Below, in pieces: positions 17,299 to 25,112 of a DNA stretch of 54,834 nucleotides; position 1 is the first letter of the stretch; the number at the start of each line of letters is the position of its first letter. This DNA is from Acidimicrobiaceae bacterium (GTDB taxonomy: Bacteria > Actinomycetota > Acidimicrobiia > Acidimicrobiales > RAAP-2): NCBI GenBank assembly GCA_027315005.1, contig DAHUZT010000015.1:1-54834 (forward strand), read 5' to 3'. The notes beneath the pieces were generated by a model. That model made no database searches. It was not told the origin of the DNA and saw only the letters and a list, made by a program, of their open reading frames with translations. Position numbers and translations under genes: made by a program.

Positions 17299-20200
17299 AT
17301 GACCCCCGTCGAAGAGAAGTTGCTGAAGCGGCTGGTCGGGTCGAAGACCTTCGCCCGGGGTCGGGCCTACGCCCGCCAGGGTGCGGTGCGAAGCAGCCGG
17401 TGGACGAGCGACGGGACCCGGCTGGTCGGTGAGGTGCAAGGCGGCGATGTCGAGCCGTACGCCGTGGAGGTCACCGTGACCACGTCGAACGATGGCCGGG
17501 TGACCGAGATCGACGGCGCATGCACGTGCCCGGTCGAGTACAACTGCAAGCACGCGGTTGCCCTGGTGATTGCCGACGCCAGCCGGCGCTCGACGAGAGG
17601 TCCACTGTTGCACTTGGTCCGCGGGGATGGCCTCTCCGCCGACCAGAAGGCTTCCGACCAGACTGCGCCGGTGGCGGCTCCAGGGACCCACCGGGAATCG
17701 ATCGCGCCGCATCCGCCACCTCCGCCGCCATCCGACTGGGAACGCTCGCTCCGCTCGCTGGTCTCGGCCGACACGGCCGGTGGGGCCGAACCGTCGCCAG
17801 GCGACCTCGGCCTCCAGTTCGAGATGGTGTCAACACCGCACACCACCCAGCGCCGATCGGCCACTCCGACCTCTGGCATCCAGTTGCGTCCGGTCGTCCG
17901 CAACTACAGCCAGAACTGGGTCAGGACCGGCATCTCGTGGTCACGCCTGGATCACCAGTACTCGTATGGGCAGCCGTCGCTCAACTCGAAGAGGCACCTC
18001 ACGATCCTCACCGAGCTGCTTGCACTGAGCCGGCTGTCGAGCCCCCGGAGCTACTACGCCTCGCCCGACCAGGCGGTCTGGCTCCAGGTCATCAACAGTC
18101 GGCGGCTTTGGGACCTGTTGCACGAGGCCAGGGACCTGAGGCTCCCGATGCTGCTGGCCGGGCGCCAGGCCGCACCGGTCGACCTCCGACCCGCTGCCGC
18201 CCAGGTGACGGTCGACGCCATACGCGACGAAGCAGGAATCATGCTCCGGCCTCGGGTCGTCGCCGACGGCCAGGAGTTGCCGCTCGGATCGGCGCTGTGG
18301 ATCGGCCAGCCGGCCCACGGCATCGCATGGTGGGGTCCTTCCCACGACGCGCCGGCGAACTCAGCCCGGCTCTCCCTCGCCGCCTTCGAGGCACCGATCG
18401 ACGACAGCGTCCGGACGTTCCTCGCGACCAGTGCCGTCCTGATCCCCCCTCGCGACGAGCAGCGGTTCCTCCTCGACCTCTATCCGGTTCTCCGGAGGAG
18501 GATCGCGGTCGATTCGAGTGACCGGTCCGTCGAGCTCCCCGAGCTGCCGGCCGCACGTCTGGTACTCACCCTCCACCACAGCGAAGGCCACAAGTTGGAC
18601 CTGGCCTGGTCGCGAAGCGCGGTGGGCGCCACCTGGTCGGAGGAGCTCTGGGATGCCCCGAGCCGGATGGGCGACCGGGAGGCCGAGGACCTCATCGTCC
18701 ATGCAGTGACGTCGGCCACAGCCGGGGTGACCGGGCTGTTGGAACCCACCCTCTTCGGGGAGCGCCTGGCCCCCCGGGCCACGCTCACCGGTATGGCCGC
18801 GGTGCGGTTCGCCTCGGAGGTGCTCCCTGCGCTGCAGCGCATCGACGGGGTGGAGATCGAACAGCACGGGGAGATGCTCGAGTACCGGGAGTACGTCGAG
18901 GCTCCCATCGTGAGCCTCGGTGGCTCCCAGTCGAGCGACAACGACTGGTTCGACCTGACCGTCACCGTGACGGTTGACAACGAGAACGTCCCGTTCGCCG
19001 ATCTCTTCGTGGCCCTTGCCGAAGGTCAGACCCACCTGATCCTGCCGTCGGGGACCTTCTTCTCCCTCGATCGCGACGAGCTCCACCAACTCGCCGGGCT
19101 GATCGCCGAAGCCCGCGAGCTCGACGAACATGCCGGCGAGAGCCTTCGGATCAGCCGCTTCCAGGCCAGCCTCTGGGAGGACATCCAGCGGCTCGGTATC
19201 GTCACCGCGCAGGCCCGCGAGTGGGAACAGTCGGTGCGGGCCCTCAGCGATGCGAACAACCGGATCGAGCACCCTGTTCCGGACATGCTCCACGCAACCC
19301 TCCGGCCGTACCAGCTGACCGGTTTCAACTGGCTGGTCTACCTCTTCGAGCACCGCCTGGGCGGCGTCCTGGCCGACGACATGGGGCTCGGCAAGACGAT
19401 CGAGGCACTGGCGCTCATGTGCCACACCTGGGAACAGGGGCTGACCGAGGACCCTTTCCTCGTGGTGGTACCGACCAGCGTGGTCGGCAACTGGGCGGCC
19501 GAGTGCCGCCGGTTCGCCCCGGATCTCACCGCCGTCACCGTCACCGAGACGGAGAAGCGCCGGGGGATGTCCCTCGCCGAGCTGGCCTCCGATGCCGATG
19601 TGGTGATCACCTCGTATGCCCTGTTCCGCATCGAATACGACGCGTACGCGGCGATCGACTGGGCCGGCCTCTTCCTGGACGAGGCGCAATTCGCCAAGAA
19701 CCGGGGCTCCCAGGCCTACCGCCGGGCGAGGATGCTGCCTGCGCCGTACAAGGTGGCGATGACTGGGACCCCGATCGAGAACAACTTGATGGAGCTGTGG
19801 TCGTTGCTCTCGATCGCAGCGCCTGGACTCTTCCCGAGTCCGGACCGGTTCGCCGACCACTACCGGACACCGATCGAGAAGAAGAGCGATACCGACCGCC
19901 TCGCCCAGCTCCGGCGCCGGGTCCGTCCCCTCATGTTGCGCCGGACCAAGGACCAGGTCGTCCGCGATCTCCCCGAAAAGCAGGAGCAGGTCCTGGAGCT
20001 CGAACTGCAACCGAAGCAGAAGAAGCTCTATCAGACCTACCTCCAGCGGGAGCGTCAGAAGGTGCTCGGTCTGCTGGGCAACGTCCAGAAGAACCGGTTC
20101 GAGATCTTCCGCTCGCTGACACTGCTGCGCCAGGCCAGCCTCGACCTTTCACTGGTCGACGCCAAGCACGTCAACGTTCCCTCCACCAAGCTCGACGCCC

Positions 20201-20685
20201 TGATGGAGATCGTCGAAGAAATCGCCGCCGACGGCCACCGGACCCTTGTGTTCAGCCAGTTCACCCGGTTCCTCACCCTCGCCCGCCGGCGGATCGAGGA
20301 CGCCGGGATCGAGCACTGCTACCTGGACGGGGAGACCCGCAAGCGCGAACAAGTCATCGAGGAGTTCCGGAGTGGCACTGCACCCGTGTTCCTCATCAGC
20401 CTCAAGGCCGGCGGTTTCGGCCTCAACCTGACCGAGGCCGACTACTGCGTCATCCTCGACCCGTGGTGGAACCCGGCAACCGAGGTCCAGGCGGTCGACC
20501 GGGTCCACCGCATCGGCCAGACCAAGAAGGTGATGGTCTACCGGCTGGTGGCCAAGGACACCATCGAGGAAAAGGTCATGGCGCTGAAGGCCAGAAAGTC
20601 GGCACTATTTGCCAACGTCATGGACTCCGGTGAGTTCACGTCCGGAGCGATGACGGCCGCCGACATCCAAGAGCTCCTGACCTGA
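17299..20685 (+). CDS. SWIM zinc-finger SNF2/Rad54-family helicase
   Basis: A 1128-residue Swi2/Snf2 ATPase. Near residue 75-90 a SWIM zinc finger is visible (CTCPVEYNCKHAVALV, CxCx5CxH). A middle region of unknown fold (residues 180-640) follows. The ATPase core has ADDMGLGKTIEAL (Walker A, near 694), LFLDEAQFAKN (DEAQ motif II), AMTGTPIENNLMELWS (motif III), LMLRRTKDQV, and in the second lobe VFSQFTRF, LISLKAGGFGLNLTEAD and VDRVHRIGQ (motif VI). Such enzymes move along DNA and remodel protein-DNA complexes; bacterial SWIM-SNF2 proteins resemble HepA/RapA-class helicases but lack RapA-specific domains. GTG 17296 directly before ATG 17299 is an alternative start. It is not in an obvious phage-defence cluster. 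Confidence 0.92.
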   Translation: MTPVEEKLLKRLVGSKTFARGRAYARQGAVRSSRWTSDGTRLVGEVQGGDVEPYAVEVTVTTSNDGRVTEIDGACTCPVEYNCKHAVALVIADASRRSTRGPLLHLVRGDGLSADQKASDQTAPVAAPGTHRESIAPHPPPPPPSDWERSLRSLVSADTAGGAEPSPGDLGLQFEMVSTPHTTQRRSATPTSGIQLRPVVRNYSQNWVRTGISWSRLDHQYSYGQPSLNSKRHLTILTELLALSRLSSPRSYYASPDQAVWLQVINSRRLWDLLHEARDLRLPMLLAGRQAAPVDLRPAAAQVTVDAIRDEAGIMLRPRVVADGQELPLGSALWIGQPAHGIAWWGPSHDAPANSARLSLAAFEAPIDDSVRTFLATSAVLIPPRDEQRFLLDLYPVLRRRIAVDSSDRSVELPELPAARLVLTLHHSEGHKLDLAWSRSAVGATWSEELWDAPSRMGDREAEDLIVHAVTSATAGVTGLLEPTLFGERLAPRATLTGMAAVRFASEVLPALQRIDGVEIEQHGEMLEYREYVEAPIVSLGGSQSSDNDWFDLTVTVTVDNENVPFADLFVALAEGQTHLILPSGTFFSLDRDELHQLAGLIAEARELDEHAGESLRISRFQASLWEDIQRLGIVTAQAREWEQSVRALSDANNRIEHPVPDMLHATLRPYQLTGFNWLVYLFEHRLGGVLADDMGLGKTIEALALMCHTWEQGLTEDPFLVVVPTSVVGNWAAECRRFAPDLTAVTVTETEKRRGMSLAELASDADVVITSYALFRIEYDAYAAIDWAGLFLDEAQFAKNRGSQAYRRARMLPAPYKVAMTGTPIENNLMELWSLLSIAAPGLFPSPDRFADHYRTPIEKKSDTDRLAQLRRRVRPLMLRRTKDQVVRDLPEKQEQVLELELQPKQKKLYQTYLQRERQKVLGLLGNVQKNRFEIFRSLTLLRQASLDLSLVDAKHVNVPSTKLDALMEIVEEIAADGHRTLVFSQFTRFLTLARRRIEDAGIEHCYLDGETRKREQVIEEFRSGTAPVFLISLKAGGFGLNLTEADYCVILDPWWNPATEVQAVDRVHRIGQTKKVMVYRLVAKDTIEEKVMALKARKSALFANVMDSGEFTSGAMTAADIQELLT

Positions 20686-20692
20686 CCTCGGA

Positions 20693-20710
20693 CGGCAGGG
20701 GTGACTGCCG
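20693..20710. terminator. Possible hairpin terminator between convergent genes
   Basis: CGGCAG (20693-20698) pairs with CTGCCG (20705-20710) around a 6-base loop, just after the helicase stop. No T-run follows, so this is only a candidate. Confidence 0.35.
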
Positions 20711-20754
20711 ACCGACTTCGTTGACCGGCGATGGGTCTGGCGCTTCACACCTCA

Positions 20755-22275
20755 CTAAGGCTGCGCCGGGACCCGCTGGGGTGGAGGCGGTCCGACGTAC
20801 CGCGCTGACGGGCGGATGAGGCGGTTGTGAGACGCCTGTTCCATGACGTGGGTGGACCACCCGATCGTGCGACCGGTCGCGAAGGTCGGGGTGAACATCT
20901 CACGGGGGATGCCGCAGGTGTGCATCACCACTCCGGCATAGAATTCCACGTTGGTGTAGAGCTGGCGCCCCGGCTTGAGATCGGACAGCACGTCGACCGC
21001 GGTGCGCTCCACGGCTCGGGAGAATTCCACCAGCGGACCGCCGAGGGACTCGGCCACCGAGCGCAGGAACAGCGAGCGTGGATCATCGGTCTTGTAGACG
21101 CGATGGCCGAAGCCCATGATTCGATCTCCCTGTTCGACGGCATGGCGGATGTACGACTCGGCCCGATCTTCGGTACCGATGGCATCGAGCATGTCAAGCG
21201 CTCGACTGGGTGCTCCACCGTGGAGCGGACCCGACAGCGCTCCAATTGCCGCCACGGTCGCCGCTGCCAGATCGGCGCCCGTCGAGGTGACGACCCGAGC
21301 GGTGAAGGTCGACGCATTGAAGCCATGGTCGATGGTCAGGATCATGTACTGCTCTATCGCCCGTGCATGTAGCGGAGTTGGCACCTGTCCCGTCAACATG
21401 AAGAGAAAGTTGGCCGCACACCCAAGGTCGTCCCGTGGTTCGATCGGGTCCTTTTCCTCCCGCAACCGGTGAACCGCGGCGAGGATCGTCGGTACCACCG
21501 CACAGATCACGAGGGCTTGGTCTTCCAGTTCATCTGGTCCGATGTCGCGCGTCGGTCGCCAACCGAGCTCGCCGCCGAGGACCGAGACAGCCGTTCGCAG
21601 AACATCGAGTGGTGTTCCGAGCGGTGCCAGCACTGGCAGCAGTGAGCTGAGCCCGGGCGGGAGGGTGCGGCGGCGACACACCGCCTCTCGGAATGCACCC
21701 GAGGCAGCCGGATCCGGCAGCTCTCCGCGGAACAACAGGTGCCACACGTCTTCGAACGACCGCTGCTCGGCCAGGTCGATGGCCGAAAACTGCCGGTAGT
21801 GGAAGAAGCCCTCCTGCCCACGGACGTCCCCGACGGAGGTCTCGGCCACGACCACGCCCTCGAGGCCACCGGGCGCATCCACGCTTGCCTCGGCGGCTGG
21901 GCGAATGCGGGCGACACCCATGAGGTCGCGCAGTGAGACGACGCCGACCAGGTCATCCCCGCTGACTACGGGCAGATGCCGGTAGTGATGTGCGGTCAAA
22001 CTCGACCAGGCTGCATCCACCCGCTCATTTGGGCTCAGCACGTCTGGGCGGGCGGTCATCCAGAGTCCGACCGCCTCGCAGTCGGCATCGCCGTCGGTCG
22101 CCAGAGCCCGGAGGAGATCTCGCTCGGTGAGGATTCCCACCACCTTGGAGCGCTCGGTCACCACCACCGAACCGATACCGGCCCCCTGCATCAGGCGGGC
22201 GGCCTCGGTGAGCGAATCGCTGCTCGCGCACGTGATTGCGGGAGAGGTCATGAGATCGCGAACGACAGTTTCCAT
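20755..22275 (-). CDS. Citrate synthase family enzyme with N-terminal CBS domain pair
   Basis: A 506-residue fusion. Residues 1-120 are two CBS modules (TVVRDLMTSPAITCASSDSL, VVGILTERDLLRAL; MTARPDVLSPNERV, LVGVVSLRDLM), which usually bind adenine nucleotides. The rest is a citrate/2-methylcitrate synthase (condensation of acyl-CoA with a 2-oxoacid). Catalytic His residues are seen in GPLHGGAPSRAL and GFGHRVYKTDDPR. The usual catalytic Asp is replaced by Glu in YTNVEFYAGVV, a substitution I recall from some actinobacterial members. The C-terminus (NRLIRPSARYVGP) is typical. ATG 22275 is chosen because a -10-like CATAGT lies 7 bases upstream, implying a leaderless transcript; GTG 22284 is an alternative. 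It is divergent from an HTH-citrate synthase gene, which suggests regulation by that protein and allosteric control by nucleotides. Confidence 0.9.
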   Translation of the reverse strand: METVVRDLMTSPAITCASSDSLTEAARLMQGAGIGSVVVTERSKVVGILTERDLLRALATDGDADCEAVGLWMTARPDVLSPNERVDAAWSSLTAHHYRHLPVVSGDDLVGVVSLRDLMGVARIRPAAEASVDAPGGLEGVVVAETSVGDVRGQEGFFHYRQFSAIDLAEQRSFEDVWHLLFRGELPDPAASGAFREAVCRRRTLPPGLSSLLPVLAPLGTPLDVLRTAVSVLGGELGWRPTRDIGPDELEDQALVICAVVPTILAAVHRLREEKDPIEPRDDLGCAANFLFMLTGQVPTPLHARAIEQYMILTIDHGFNASTFTARVVTSTGADLAAATVAAIGALSGPLHGGAPSRALDMLDAIGTEDRAESYIRHAVEQGDRIMGFGHRVYKTDDPRSLFLRSVAESLGGPLVEFSRAVERTAVDVLSDLKPGRQLYTNVEFYAGVVMHTCGIPREMFTPTFATGRTIGWSTHVMEQASHNRLIRPSARYVGPPPPQRVPAQP

Positions 22276-22282
22276 GCCCTCC

Positions 22283-22312
22283 ACTATGGGCGCACCAGCG
22301 GCTCGCTGTAAA
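22283..22312 (-). promoter_or_regulatory. Predicted promoter of the CBS-citrate synthase gene
   Basis: On the minus strand TTTACA (22312-22307) is separated by 18 bases from CATAGT (22288-22283), and ATG 22275 follows after 7 bases. The -35 hexamer is the reverse complement of the hexamer proposed for the opposite gene. Inferred from sequence only. Confidence 0.55.
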
Positions 22313-22335
22313 CATTGATCATGTCAATATACAAT
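22307..22335 (+). promoter_or_regulatory. Predicted promoter and MerR-style spacer dyad of the HTH-citrate synthase gene
   Basis: TGTAAA (22307-22312) and TACAAT (22330-22335) are 17 bases apart, and ATG 22343 begins 7 bases after the -10, so a leaderless mRNA is likely. The dyad ATTGA-N5-TCAAT (22314-22328) lies inside the -35/-10 spacer, where MerR-family regulators bind. The downstream protein has a MerR/excisionase-like HTH. Confidence 0.55.
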
Positions 22336-22342
22336 CGTAGGG

Positions 22343-23491
22343 ATGGAAGGCATGGTGTCGAGCGATGAGGCCGCTCGCAGACTCGGGGTCAAGGTGACCA
22401 CGCTCTATGCCTATGTCAGCCGGGGCATGCTGGAATCCCATCGCGACCCGGCCGGGAAGGGCAGCCTGTTCGAGCTCTCCGACATCGAGAGCTTGGCTGC
22501 CCGTAGCCGGGGTGCTCGCCGGTCGGAGAGCCGCTTGGCAACGATCGCGACCGGGGTGACCCAGCTCAGACACGACGAGGGTCCCCTCTACCGGGGTCGC
22601 GCTGCCACCTCGCTTCTGGCACAGATGACGTTCGAGGAGGTCACCGGGCTCCTCTGGGAGACCAGCGCGGACGGCGACTGGTCGGTTCCTGACCTTGGCG
22701 TGTGTCCCTTGAGCGACACCCTCGAACGCATGCGGTGGGCACTCGTCCTGTGTGGTGCCACCGACCAACTTCGGGCGGACCTCAGACCGTTGTCCGTGAT
22801 CCGCGCCGCTCGACGCGTCATTGCCGGCCTGGTCGACGTGGTTGGTCCCGCACCGTCCGGTGAAACCGGCTCGACCCCGATCTCGGAACGGTTGGCTCAC
22901 CGTTTGGGCGGATCGGCACCTGCCTCGTCGGTCGCAGCCATCAATGCTGCCCTCATCCTCATGGCAGACCACGAGCTCGCCACCTCCACCATGGCTGTGC
23001 GCATCGCTGGATCGGTGCGGGCCGACCTGTATGACGCGCTGACGGCCGGGCTGGTCACCCTCGCAGGGCCACTTCATGGTGGTGCCAGTAAGCAGGCCTG
23101 CGAGCTGTTGGTTGCCGCCGAACGCGAAGGAGCGCAACGAGCGCTGAACGATGCTCTCCGGGAGCATCGCCTCCTCCCCGGCTTCGGACATCTGGTCTAC
23201 AAGAGCGGTGACCCACGCGTTCGTGGCCTGCTGCCATTGGCGGAGCAACTGCTGAGCGAAGACCGGCGCAACCTCCTGCGTGATGTACTGCGGCTGGCCG
23301 CTGACCATGATCTTCCGCTGCCCAACTGCGATCTGGCACTGGCCGCACTGAGCTGGGGAACCGGAATGCCACCCGACACCGGTCGCACGATCTTTGCAGT
23401 AGCCAGAATCGCCGGATGGACGGCCCACTACTTGGAGGAACTCGCGGAGCGCCCACTGCGCTTCCGAGCCCGCGCCGTCTATGTCGTCTAG
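22343..23491 (+). CDS. Citrate synthase family protein with N-terminal helix-turn-helix DNA-binding domain
   Basis: A 382-residue protein. Residues 4-55 look like a MerR/excisionase HTH plus wing (SSDEAARRLGVKVTTLYAYVSRGMLESHRD, then GSLFELSDIESLAARSRG). The remainder is a citrate-synthase fold. His residues of the active site are kept (GPLHGGASKQA; GFGHLVYKSGDPR) and an Asp sits in LPNCDLALAAL, but GHR has become GHL and the flanking Tyr/Phe of the Asp motif is changed. The C-terminus RFRARAVYV keeps Arg. Weak or altered catalysis is possible; a ligand-sensing regulator that reads oxaloacetate, acyl-CoA or citrate is the attractive inference. ATG 22343 or ATG 22352 can start it. It is divergent from the CBS-citrate synthase gene, 67 bases from that start. 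HTH-citrate synthase fusions are annotated elsewhere, but I know of no established role. Confidence 0.85.
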   Translation: MEGMVSSDEAARRLGVKVTTLYAYVSRGMLESHRDPAGKGSLFELSDIESLAARSRGARRSESRLATIATGVTQLRHDEGPLYRGRAATSLLAQMTFEEVTGLLWETSADGDWSVPDLGVCPLSDTLERMRWALVLCGATDQLRADLRPLSVIRAARRVIAGLVDVVGPAPSGETGSTPISERLAHRLGGSAPASSVAAINAALILMADHELATSTMAVRIAGSVRADLYDALTAGLVTLAGPLHGGASKQACELLVAAEREGAQRALNDALREHRLLPGFGHLVYKSGDPRVRGLLPLAEQLLSEDRRNLLRDVLRLAADHDLPLPNCDLALAALSWGTGMPPDTGRTIFAVARIAGWTAHYLEELAERPLRFRARAVYVV

Positions 23492-23523
23492 CAGGTGTGC
23501 GAGGTAGGTGGCAGAGCGTCGAT

Positions 23524-23555
23524 CGTGACGAGTCGACGCAGCAGAGCTCGTCACG
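23524..23555. terminator. Hairpin between convergent genes (bidirectional terminator candidate)
   Basis: A 9-bp stem CGTGACGAG (23524-23532) pairs with CTCGTCACG (23547-23555) around a 14-base loop. It lies 33 bases after the HTH-citrate synthase stop and before the convergent phosphoesterase stop. No T-run is seen. Confidence 0.45.
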
Positions 23556-23666
23556 AGTCCATTCGGTGGTCGTCGGCGACGGTGGCAGGCGTCTCCCCTG
23601 TCTGTCAGGTTCGTGGTTCGGGTGGTCGACGCTCGGATGATGCTCATCGGCACCGAGCGGAGCCGG

Positions 23667-25112
23667 TCAGGACGGCGTGGAGATCGATCCGGCCGGGGGT
23701 ATCTGGCCTGGACCCGTCGCCGAGCAGGCTTGTGGGAACGACGCCGGGGCAGCGAGGAGCGGCGGCTCGGCGAAGCTCGGCCGGGAGCGATCGATGAAGT
23801 CCATCAGGTCGTTCGCATTGGCATCCCGGTAGGTGAGCGCCGGAAGGTTCCACTTTCGCTCCACCATGCTGAGGATCGACGTGTGGTCGTGGACGACACT
23901 GCTCACGAAGTCCGGCTTGGCGAACGGGGAGATCACGACCGCAGGCACGCGAATGCCAGACTGGGCGAAGCCGTTGTAGAGCGAATGTCCGGGAGGCACG
24001 ACCGGAGCCACGGCGTCGGGAGGGATGGCAGCGGGTGGCGGAACGTGGTCGTAGTAGCCGCCGCCTTCGTCATAGGTCCAGACGAGAAGCGTCTTCGACC
24101 ATGCCGGGCTGCTCATCACGGCATTGATCGCCGATGACGACCATGCCTCGCCTCGCGCGATGTCGGAAGGATTCTCCTCGGAAGCGTTGTTGAAATTCGG
24201 ATCGATGATGGCGAACCCGGGCAACGTTCCCGCCGCGCAGTCAGTGAAGAAGGATTCGAACGAGACGTTGTCGGGCGAGGTGCTCGCCGGGTCTGCCAAG
24301 TAGATCCCCGTGGTCGGCTGGTTGTGGTAGTAGTCGCGCCAGGGGATTCCGTAGTGGTCGAGCTCGTCGAAAATGGTCCCGTTCGGCGGTTGGGTGGACA
24401 GCTGCGACAGGTCGTCACTGGTGAGGCCCAGCGAAGTAGCGCCGATCAGGTACCGGCGGTTCGGATACGTCGGGCCGAGGACGGAGGAGAACCACCGGTC
24501 GGCCAGCGGGAAGGTGGACGCCAGCGAGTAGTAGAAGGGGAGGTCAGTCTCTGTCCAGTAGCCCATCGCCGTGGCTCCGGGGTAGGCGTCTCCGAACGGC
24601 GGCGCGGCGACGAAGCCATCCATGGCTCCCCCGGCCCACGCGGTGTGCGTCGTGGTCCAGCCGTTCCATCCTCCCCCCGAGACCTGGCAGTCGGTCGGCA
24701 TGTGGAAGGCATGCTGGATCGAGCCGTTCGGATAGGGGTTGGCGGCGGTGGGAAGCCCGTTCGCCCCGATGGTGAAGCCGTCGCCCCGCGGGGTCTGCCC
24801 GGCGCCCCGGCCGAGCATCCCAAGGTAGTTGTCATAGGAGTGGTTCTCCTGCATCAGCACCAGGATGTGCTCGATCTCGGGCATGGTGTCCGTCCCGGCA
24901 GGGAGATCGGGGAAAGGGAGCGAACCCGGGGCCCTGCGTGCATTGCGATGGGCGAGGCGGCGGAGCTGGTTGACGGTGTCGGCCCTCTCGGCCTCGATGG
25001 CACGGGCCGTGCGGCCATGTGAAAGGGCCTCGCCGCCGATGACGCCTCCGACCGCGACCGCCCCAGCGGCGATGCCTCCCCGCAGGAGGTCTCGGCGGGA
25101 GATCCGGTTCAT
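23667..25112 (-). CDS. Tat-exported phospholipase C / acid phosphatase-type phosphoesterase
   Basis: A 481-residue exported enzyme. The N-terminus MNRISRRDLLRGG with a hydrophobic segment is a twin-arginine signal. The catalytic family motifs are HILVLMQENHSYDNYLGML near residue 83 (Asn-His equivalent of QENRSFDHYFG), YDEGGGYYDHVPPP and SPFAKPDFVSSVVHDHTSILSMVERKW. This is the superfamily of bacterial phospholipases C and AcpA acid phosphatases, which hydrolyse phosphodiesters outside the cell. ATG 25112 follows AAGGAGG at an ideal spacing and overlaps the stop of the RCC1 gene (ATGA), so the two are translationally coupled. Substrate (lipid, teichoic acid or phosphate ester) is unknown. Confidence 0.92.
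   Translation of the reverse strand: MNRISRRDLLRGGIAAGAVAVGGVIGGEALSHGRTARAIEAERADTVNQLRRLAHRNARRAPGSLPFPDLPAGTDTMPEIEHILVLMQENHSYDNYLGMLGRGAGQTPRGDGFTIGANGLPTAANPYPNGSIQHAFHMPTDCQVSGGGWNGWTTTHTAWAGGAMDGFVAAPPFGDAYPGATAMGYWTETDLPFYYSLASTFPLADRWFSSVLGPTYPNRRYLIGATSLGLTSDDLSQLSTQPPNGTIFDELDHYGIPWRDYYHNQPTTGIYLADPASTSPDNVSFESFFTDCAAGTLPGFAIIDPNFNNASEENPSDIARGEAWSSSAINAVMSSPAWSKTLLVWTYDEGGGYYDHVPPPAAIPPDAVAPVVPPGHSLYNGFAQSGIRVPAVVISPFAKPDFVSSVVHDHTSILSMVERKWNLPALTYRDANANDLMDFIDRSRPSFAEPPLLAAPASFPQACSATGPGQIPPAGSISTPS

Noticed and set aside
22343-23491. HTH-citrate synthase as a plainly dead enzyme
   Set aside because: Both active-site His and an Asp are still present, so loss of catalysis cannot be concluded from sequence.
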